From Planctomycetaceae bacterium (GTDB lineage: Bacteria > Planctomycetota > Phycisphaerae > Phycisphaerales > SM1A02), in assembly GCA_947474205.1 (NCBI GenBank), contig CANJIC010000040.1:1-12338 (forward strand): 12,338 bases of DNA, given 5' to 3'. The translations under genes were made by a program, and so were the position numbers. The notes under the pieces were generated by a model that did not search any database, was not told where the DNA came from, and saw only the letters and a list, made by a program, of their open reading frames with translations. This document shows, in pieces, positions 7,145 to 12,338 of this stretch; the stretch's first letter is position 1, and each line of letters opens with the position of its first letter.

Positions 7145-8707
7145 ATGTTTGACACTCGCCGCACACTTCTATTGATGGCATTAATGGTTGCGCCATGCAA
7201 CGCATTGGCGGACAGCGCTGGCTACAGCGCGCTTGTTGCGCGCCTAGGTAGCGCAACTCCAACCGGCGCGGGCATTGGTGTTGTGCAAGTGGAGTCCCCA
7301 TTGGCGACGGATTCCACCGCGTACTCGCCCGATGTTTCGCAAAGTGAGTTCACAGGAAAAGCCGTGACGCGCATGAACACGCCGTATGCGATCAGTTCCC
7401 ATGCGACTTATGTCGCGAGTTATTTATATGGCGCCAATACAAGTATGGCCAAAGGCGTCAGCACTGTGTGGGCTTACAACGTGAGTAATTGGCTTACGGA
7501 TAATTTAAAAATTAACGCCGGCGTGACGCTGCCCGCTGTTCAACCGAATTCATCGGTGCGCGTGCACAATAATTCTTGGCTGGCTTCCTATGGCATGGGC
7601 AGAGAAGTGTATGACCGCGAGGCCGTTCGACGCATGGATTACATCATGTACCGCGACGGCGTGTTGGCGGTGAATGGCGAGAACAATGGCAGTGGAAGCA
7701 TTCGCTATCCAATGATGGGAGATTGCTTCAATGGTCTTTCAGTTGGGCGATTGGATTTGCAACATTCCGCGGGCGTGACGGCGTCGGCCAGTGACACGCC
7801 TGGAAGAATGAAGCCGGAAATAATCGCGCCTGGTTCGGGCACGAGTTACAGCACGCCAACGGTTGGCGCGGCCGCGGCGTTGCTGTTTCAGCAAGCGCAA
7901 CTTGCCGGCGCGCCCACCGCTGGATTGTCCGCCATGGCCACGGAGCAAGTTGTCAAAGCCGCGTTGCTTGCGGGCGCGACGCGGGACGCAAGTTGGAGCA
8001 ACAACGCGCCGCAAAGCGGAGCGCAACGTGGGATCACTGCCAAGCCTTTGGATTCATTACGAGGCGCTGGCGCGTTGAACATTGATATGTCGCATCAAAT
8101 AATCAGCGCTGCCAAGGAAAATGGCAACGCGATTTCGGGAAATGCCGTGCGCTCTGGCGCGGTTGGATTTGGAAGTTTCACCATGAGCGCCGCGCAACAT
8201 TTGTATTGGCGCTTTCGCGTCACGCGACCAACGCCCACGCTTAGCTTTGTCATCACATGGCCGCGGGTTGTGGCAACCAACTTGGCAAGTTATACGCTTG
8301 CCAATTTTGATTTGCGGGTGCGCCGGGGCATACGTGACGCCACAACGTTGCTTTCCATTGAAGGCGATGCCGGCAGCGCCAGTTTTGGTGGCGGCAATGT
8401 ATTAAGTCAATCCACTGTCGACAATATTGAAATTGTTCACATGAAAGACCTGCAACAAGGCGAATATGTTGTTGAAATCACCCGCATGGATAGTGGTTCA
8501 ACAGCGGCGCAACTATCCGCGGCGTGGCAAGTTGATCCAATTGGATTTGACACTGAAGGCGACGTGGATGGCAGCGGAAAGATTGACTCGGGTGATGTCT
8601 CCCTGGTGTTGCTGAATTTGGGAACCGACGATCCCGCAAGTGATGTCGATCTCAATGGATTGGTTGACTCGGCGGATGTGGCGATGATTATTTTGAACAT
8701 GAATTGA
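7145..8707 (+). CDS. Secreted subtilisin-like (S8) protease with C-terminal dockerin
   Basis: From ATG 7145 this is 520 residues, with a Sec signal peptide: MFDTRR, a hydrophobic core, and a cleavage site ALA/DS after residue 22. An in-frame GTG at 7088 would add 19 residues and bury the signal, so 7145 is preferred; GGAA stands 8 bases before it. The subtilase domain covers about 41-320: GIGVVQVES at the triad-Asp position (E50 instead of Asp), H86 in SSHATYVAS, an Asn-rich oxyanion-hole segment VNGENNG (176-182), and the nucleophile S234 in GTSYSTPTVGAAAALL. A beta-rich domain follows (about 338-464), reminiscent of the C-terminal beta-barrel of KP-43-type subtilases. Residues 471-520 form a dockerin module with two calcium-loop repeats, DVDGSGKIDSGD and DVDLNGLVDSAD. 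It is probably exported and may be held in a complex or at the surface, but no cohesin is nearby. The substrate is unknown. The next gene starts 25 bases after the stop. Confidence 0.88.
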   Translation: MFDTRRTLLLMALMVAPCNALADSAGYSALVARLGSATPTGAGIGVVQVESPLATDSTAYSPDVSQSEFTGKAVTRMNTPYAISSHATYVASYLYGANTSMAKGVSTVWAYNVSNWLTDNLKINAGVTLPAVQPNSSVRVHNNSWLASYGMGREVYDREAVRRMDYIMYRDGVLAVNGENNGSGSIRYPMMGDCFNGLSVGRLDLQHSAGVTASASDTPGRMKPEIIAPGSGTSYSTPTVGAAAALLFQQAQLAGAPTAGLSAMATEQVVKAALLAGATRDASWSNNAPQSGAQRGITAKPLDSLRGAGALNIDMSHQIISAAKENGNAISGNAVRSGAVGFGSFTMSAAQHLYWRFRVTRPTPTLSFVITWPRVVATNLASYTLANFDLRVRRGIRDATTLLSIEGDAGSASFGGGNVLSQSTVDNIEIVHMKDLQQGEYVVEITRMDSGSTAAQLSAAWQVDPIGFDTEGDVDGSGKIDSGDVSLVLLNLGTDDPASDVDLNGLVDSADVAMIILNMN

Positions 8708-8720
8708 TCGCAAATCTTCA

Positions 8721-8726
8721 TACACT
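8721..8726 (+). promoter_or_regulatory. Possible -10 element of the permease gene
   Basis: TACACT (four of six matches to TATAAT) ends 6 bases before the GTG start. If used, transcription would begin at or next to the start codon, giving a leaderless message. There is no convincing -35 box; the usual spacing falls inside the end of the protease gene. Confidence 0.2.
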
Positions 8727-8732
8727 GCCCGC

Positions 8733-10526
8733 GTGACTCGACACGGTTGGCAGCGAATTCAAATTTTTTTCCTAATCGCAATTCTTGCAAGTTGCCTGTT
8801 GTGGCCTTTATGGTTGGTGTTGCGCGGCGCGTTCCTCACGCTTGATGGATCAGCGTGGACATTCTGGCATGTGGCGGAGGTGGTGCGTGATCCAGTGACG
8901 CGCGCGGGATTGTTCAACGCGCTGGCGATCGCGTGTTGCGTGACCGTGGGCACGCTGTTGCTAGCGACACCGTTGGCCATGGTCGCGGCGCGGCTGAATT
9001 TTGCGGGCAAGGGGCTACTGACGGGTTTGTTGTTGCTGCCGTTGGTGTTGCCACCATTTGTGGGAGCGATTGGCTTGCGCCATTTGCTGGGCAGAGAAGG
9101 CGCGTTCAACGCCGTGTTGTGCAAGCTTGGCATGCTTGAAGATGGAATTGATTTCACGGGCCGCGGCGGATTTTGGGCCGTGGTGTTGCTTGAAATAGTG
9201 TCGCTGTATCCAATCGTGTACTTAAATTTAACCGCGGCTTTGGCCAATGTTGATCCGTCGCTTGAAGAGGCCGCGCGCAATCTTGGAGCAGGCGCGTGGA
9301 CGCGCTTTCGCCGCATCACTGTGCCGCTGGTGACGCCCGGCGCGTTTGCTGGCGCGGTGATTGTGTTCATCTGGAGTTTCACGGAACTGGGAACGCCGTT
9401 GATGTTTGAATTTCGCAATGTCACCAGCGTGCAAATTTTTGACGGATTAAAAGACATGCAATCCAGTCGACGACCATTCGCATTGGTGGCGGTGATGTTG
9501 GTGGTTGCGATTTCAATCTATGTCGCAAGTAAAATAGTATTGGGTGGGAAAGCGCATGCCATGCAATCAAAGGCAAGCGTTGGCCGCCATGAGAAAAAAT
9601 TGGGTTGGCGTGGCACGCTGTTGTGCTGGATTGGTGTTGGCGGCGTGGTGTGCGTGGCGGGATTGCCGCACATCAGCACCATTCTTGCAAGTCTTTCTTT
9701 GCCAGGTGAGTGGTACGGAACAATTCTGCCGCGGTCATTCACATTGCAAGGATGGTCAACGGCCATGTCGCACCCGTTGGCGGTGAGCAGCATTCGCAAT
9801 AGTTTTATTTTGTCGCTGTGCGCCACCGTCGTTGCGCTTGTGATTGGTTTGGTGGCGGCGCGCTTGATCGCGCGCGGCACCATTCGCGGCCGCGGCATGA
9901 TTGACGCGCTGATGATGTTGCCGCTGGCGGTGCCGGGTTTGGTGATGGCGTTTGGATTTATCGCCATGAGTCTTGAGTGGCCATTTGGCGGCGTCATGCC
10001 GCGCATGTTTGAAAGCGTCGCCGTGATTCTTCCACAAACATGGGGCGATTGGTTGCGCAACGCGCCGCTGCGACCGGTGGCGGACATTGTGGGCGCAAAT
10101 CCAAATCCATTTCCGTTGTTGGTGGTGGCCTACGCCATTCGGCGCATGCCGTATGTGACGCGCGCCGCGGTGGCGGGGTTGCAGCAAACCAGTTTGTCAT
10201 TGGAAGAAGCCGCGCAAGGTTTGGGCGCGGGACTTTTTCGTACCTTGCGAAAAATTGTTTTGCCATTGATCGCGGCCAATGTGGTGGCGGGCGCGTTGCT
10301 TGCGTTTAGTTTTTCAATGCTGGAAGTCAGCGACAGTTTGTTGTTGGCCCAGCGCGAGCGCGACTATCCAATCACCAAAGCCATTTACACTTTGTACGAC
10401 CGCTTGGGCGACGGCGAATTGATCGCAAGCGCGATGGGCGTGTGGGCTATGGCGCTGCTGACCATTACATTGTTGGGCGCCAGCAGCATCATTGGTAAAA
10501 AAATGGGCGTCTTGTTTCGAGCCTAA
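8733..10526 (+). CDS. ABC transporter permease, fused two-half, iron(III)/phosphonate type
   Basis: This is an inner-membrane permease of 597 residues built from two binding-protein-dependent transport domains in one chain. Each half has several hydrophobic helices and its own EAA loop for contact with the ATPase: EEAARNLGAG with ITVPLVTPG (178-203), and EEAAQGLGAG with IVLPLIAAN (491-516). The layout matches the FbpB/ThiP/2-aminoethylphosphonate permease group; the stretch YAIRRMPYVTRAAVAGLQQT (467-486) is typical. The substrate cannot be read from the sequence; ferric iron is the usual default name. No ATPase or binding protein is adjacent, so partners must lie elsewhere. The start is GTG 8733, directly before a charged N-terminus and TM1 (about 10-32). 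There is no Shine-Dalgarno; TACACT at 8721-8726 lies just upstream. It follows the protease by 25 bases and is followed by nuoD after 155 bases. Confidence 0.93.
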   Translation: MTRHGWQRIQIFFLIAILASCLLWPLWLVLRGAFLTLDGSAWTFWHVAEVVRDPVTRAGLFNALAIACCVTVGTLLLATPLAMVAARLNFAGKGLLTGLLLLPLVLPPFVGAIGLRHLLGREGAFNAVLCKLGMLEDGIDFTGRGGFWAVVLLEIVSLYPIVYLNLTAALANVDPSLEEAARNLGAGAWTRFRRITVPLVTPGAFAGAVIVFIWSFTELGTPLMFEFRNVTSVQIFDGLKDMQSSRRPFALVAVMLVVAISIYVASKIVLGGKAHAMQSKASVGRHEKKLGWRGTLLCWIGVGGVVCVAGLPHISTILASLSLPGEWYGTILPRSFTLQGWSTAMSHPLAVSSIRNSFILSLCATVVALVIGLVAARLIARGTIRGRGMIDALMMLPLAVPGLVMAFGFIAMSLEWPFGGVMPRMFESVAVILPQTWGDWLRNAPLRPVADIVGANPNPFPLLVVAYAIRRMPYVTRAAVAGLQQTSLSLEEAAQGLGAGLFRTLRKIVLPLIAANVVAGALLAFSFSMLEVSDSLLLAQRERDYPITKAIYTLYDRLGDGELIASAMGVWAMALLTITLLGASSIIGKKMGVLFRA

Positions 10527-10681
10527 TTCGCTGTCCAAATTACGTTTTTAAAGTACGGCGCGCTGTCCCTTGCGCGTCCGTGATAGGGGCGCAATGCGCG
10601 CGGGAGCAGCGCTTGGCTTGGCTATTTTTTTGTAAATCGCAGCACGACTCATGGCAAATTCCTGTCTATACTCGCCGTTCC
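10527..10681 (+). promoter_or_regulatory. Permease-nuoD intergenic region with candidate nuoD promoter
   Basis: TATACT at 10667-10672 (five of six matches to TATAAT) lies 9 bases before the nuoD ATG, with no clear -35 box. It would give a very short or no leader, in keeping with the lack of a Shine-Dalgarno. Upstream, TTGCGC (10570-10575) and GCGCAA (10589-10594) can pair, and a T7 run sits at 10625-10631. They are about 30 bases apart, so this is not a classic terminator for the permease. Confidence 0.3.
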
Positions 10682-11971
10682 ATGCCTTACACATTGTCGC
10701 CCGACGAGACCTACGGACTTGATGTCGAAAACACGGACTACTTGAAGGACCATGTCCAGTCGCCCGATCGATGGATATTGAATTTTGGTCCAGCGCATCC
10801 CGCCACGCACACAACATTGCGCGTGGTGTTGGAATTAGATGGCGAGCGCATTGCGCGCGTGACGCCGCACATTGGATATTTGCATTCGGGCTTTGAGAAG
10901 TTGGGCGAGCACCACGATTGGAATCAATATGTGTGCACCGTCAGCCGCATGGATTATTCCAGTCCAATTGTGAACGACATTGCGTGGCATAATTCGGTTG
11001 AGAAGTTGCTTGGCATTGATGTGAACCCGCGCTGCAAAGTCATCCGCACCATCATGGCGGAAATGGGCAGGTTGCAAAGCCATTTGTTGTGCGCTGGCGC
11101 CGCGGCGCTTGATTTGGGCGCGTTCACCGGTTTCTTGTACGGCTTCAATGAGCGAGAATTTATTTACGACATTGTGGAATATGTCAGCGGCCAGCGCTAT
11201 CACCCAGATTGGACGCGTGTTGGCGGGGCGTGGCGCGATTTGCCAGACGATGAAGTCTTTAAGCGCATGGTGAAAAATTTCATTCATGTGCGCATGGCGA
11301 AATCCTTGACGGACCTTGAGTCGCTGCTGAATCGCAACCGCATTTTCCGCGATCGACTTGAAGGCGTTGGCGCTATTTCTATGGAGGACGCCATTGCGTG
11401 GAGTTTGACCGGTCCCGTTGCGCGCGCCAGCGGCGTGCGCCGCGATGTGCGCAAGAACGAACCGTATTTGTGCTTTGAAAATAATTGGGATGGTCAAGGC
11501 GCCGAAGCAGTGAAGTTCAACGTGGCCGTGGCCAGCGCGGGCGATTGCTTCTCGCGTTACTTGATCCGCATGGAGGAGATGAAGCAAAGCATCGCCATCA
11601 TTGATCAACTCATCGACAAAATTCCTGGCGGCTCGATTAATGTGGGCGCCGATTCCAAGACCGTGATTCCAGAAAAGGGCGATGTGTACGGCAGCATTGA
11701 AGGCACCATTCAGTTGTTTGAATTGGTCATGCACAACCGTGGTTGGGATGTTCCGCTGGGCGAGAGTTATTCCTGCGTTGAAAGCCCCAATGGCGAGCTT
11801 GGTTTCTTTGTGGTGGGTGGCGGTGGAAAATATCCATGGCGCGCGCGTTGCCGCCCGCCATGTTTTGTGAATTATCAAAGCATCGCCAAGTTGTTGGAGG
11901 GCCATCAACTTGCCGACGCCGTGGCCGTGATTGGAAGTTTGAACATCATCGCCGCCGAACTTGATCGTTAA
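10682..11971 (+). CDS. nuoD: NADH-quinone oxidoreductase subunit D (49-kDa, complex I)
   Basis: NuoD is a peripheral-arm subunit of respiratory complex I that, with NuoB, forms the quinone-reduction site at the cytoplasmic face of the membrane. At 429 residues the length is normal for the unfused form, so this is not a NuoCD fusion. Family motifs are clear: LNFGPAHPATH (33-43) with H39 and H43, of which H43 is the equivalent of the quinone-site His38 in Thermus Nqo4; PHIGYLHSGFEKL (62-74); SRMDYSSPIVND (88-99) with Y92 matching quinone-site Tyr87; and a C-terminus of RPPCFVNYQ (391-399) and GSLNIIAAELDR. The Gly that usually follows the quinone His is Thr here. ATG 10682 begins MPYTLSPDE; a GTG at 10580 in frame would add 34 unrelated residues and is rejected. 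NuoE follows after 20 bases, so the two are probably one operon. NuoC is not upstream. Confidence 0.96.
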   Translation: MPYTLSPDETYGLDVENTDYLKDHVQSPDRWILNFGPAHPATHTTLRVVLELDGERIARVTPHIGYLHSGFEKLGEHHDWNQYVCTVSRMDYSSPIVNDIAWHNSVEKLLGIDVNPRCKVIRTIMAEMGRLQSHLLCAGAAALDLGAFTGFLYGFNEREFIYDIVEYVSGQRYHPDWTRVGGAWRDLPDDEVFKRMVKNFIHVRMAKSLTDLESLLNRNRIFRDRLEGVGAISMEDAIAWSLTGPVARASGVRRDVRKNEPYLCFENNWDGQGAEAVKFNVAVASAGDCFSRYLIRMEEMKQSIAIIDQLIDKIPGGSINVGADSKTVIPEKGDVYGSIEGTIQLFELVMHNRGWDVPLGESYSCVESPNGELGFFVVGGGGKYPWRARCRPPCFVNYQSIAKLLEGHQLADAVAVIGSLNIIAAELDR

Positions 11972-11980
11972 TTTATTTCA

Positions 11981-11984
11981 GGAG
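11981..11984 (+). promoter_or_regulatory. Ribosome binding site of nuoE
   Basis: GGAG with a 7-base spacer to ATG 11992 fixes the nuoE start. It stands out because the cyclase, phosphatase, dehydrogenase, permease and nuoD starts lack such a sequence. Confidence 0.7.
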
Positions 11985-11991
11985 CAGAATC

Positions 11992-12338
11992 ATGGCATGG
12001 ATTGCCAAAGCATCATCGACAGAAAAAATAGAGCGACGCGCTGAACCGTATGTGACGGCGCAGATGAAGGCCGCGTGGGAAAAAGAAATCCTGCCGCGCT
12101 ATGCCACCAAGCACGGCGCGCTTATGCCCATTCTGCATGAGGTGCAACACGCGTATCGCCAAGTGCCGTACCAGGCCATGATTGAGATTGCGCAGTTTTT
12201 GTCGCTGAAACCCGCGGATGTGCTGGACACGGTGACGTTCTATGAGGAATTCACCACGGAAAAGATGGGCGAGTGCGTGATTGGTATTTGTCAAAGCATT
12301 GCCTGCGAAATTTGCGGGCACAACGCCATCTTGAACCA
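11992..12338 (+). CDS. nuoE: NADH-quinone oxidoreductase subunit E (24-kDa, complex I), 3' end cut
   Basis: The frame is open from ATG 11992 to the right edge, giving 115 residues. NuoE carries a [2Fe-2S] cluster (N1a) in the NADH-oxidising tip of complex I beside NuoF. The N-terminal helical bundle includes LMPILHEVQHAYRQVP (44-59) and VLDTVTFYEEF (77-87), which are typical of the family. The thioredoxin-like cluster domain begins with GICQSIACEICG, holding the first two ligands C100 and C105 in CxxxxC spacing; the second pair lies beyond the edge. The start is firm: GGAG at 11981-11984 stands 7 bases upstream, the clearest ribosome binding site in the window. It is 20 bases downstream of nuoD and is probably translated from the same message. 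Confidence 0.94.
   Translation, partial: MAWIAKASSTEKIERRAEPYVTAQMKAAWEKEILPRYATKHGALMPILHEVQHAYRQVPYQAMIEIAQFLSLKPADVLDTVTFYEEFTTEKMGECVIGICQSIACEICGHNAILN

Noticed and set aside
7158..7200. Lipoprotein signal (VAPC) in the protease leader
   Set aside because: Pro just before the Cys does not fit a lipobox, while ALA/DS fits signal peptidase I.
8759..9457. Open frame of 232 codons on the - strand opposite the permease
   Set aside because: Shadow of the permease; its Ser/Thr/Asn/Pro-rich low-complexity product resembles no known protein.
10580..10681. GTG 10580 as the start of nuoD
   Set aside because: The added 34 residues do not resemble NuoD, and the stretch holds the likely promoter.
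10835..11908. Long open frame of 357 codons on the - strand opposite nuoD
   Set aside because: It lies wholly antisense to a well-supported nuoD, its product has no recognisable motif, and strong codon bias in this genome often opens the opposite strand.

Overview
The window looks like ordinary chromosomal DNA from a planctomycete, most likely of the Phycisphaerae/Phycisphaerales type. This rests on several things: a secreted subtilisin-like protease ending in a two-repeat dockerin module of the kind common in that group, a CHASE2-type cyclase, a GAF-SpoIIE phosphatase, few recognisable Shine-Dalgarno sequences, and the general style of the enolase and NuoD proteins. The lineage is an inference from gene style, not from a marker gene. 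No tRNA, rRNA, CRISPR array, insertion sequence, integrase or attachment site is visible. Base and codon use looks even across the window, so nothing suggests a recent acquisition. No stretch over 300 bases lacks a gene.

Layout. Positions 1-162 hold the end of an unrecognised reading frame. Next on the + strand is a large membrane adenylate cyclase (262-3078) with an extended extracytoplasmic CHASE2 region and a complete set of class III cyclase residues. It faces, tail to tail, a GAF-SpoIIE/PP2C phosphatase on the - strand (3178-4509). Upstream of the phosphatase on the same strand lie enolase (4621-5919) and a D-2-hydroxyacid dehydrogenase of the phosphoglycerate dehydrogenase type (6055-6993). 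Divergent from these, on the + strand, come the dockerin protease (7145-8707), a fused two-half ABC permease of the iron/phosphonate type (8733-10526), nuoD (10682-11971) and the start of nuoE (11992 to the right edge).

How they may work together. The cyclase would make cAMP in response to an extracytoplasmic signal. The phosphatase's GAF domain resembles the cyclic-nucleotide-binding GAF domains of phosphodiesterases and cyanobacterial cyclases, so the convergent pair may form a local cAMP-to-phosphatase relay; this is a hypothesis. Enolase and the dehydrogenase both act around the phosphoglycerate node of lower glycolysis. nuoD-nuoE begin a complex I gene block whose nuoA-C are not adjacent. 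The protease and the permease seem to be single transcription units or loosely linked neighbours. I found no convincing new defence or mobile system. The points most worth checking are the cyclase/GAF-phosphatase pair, the Glu-for-Asp change in the protease triad, and possible leaderless starts.
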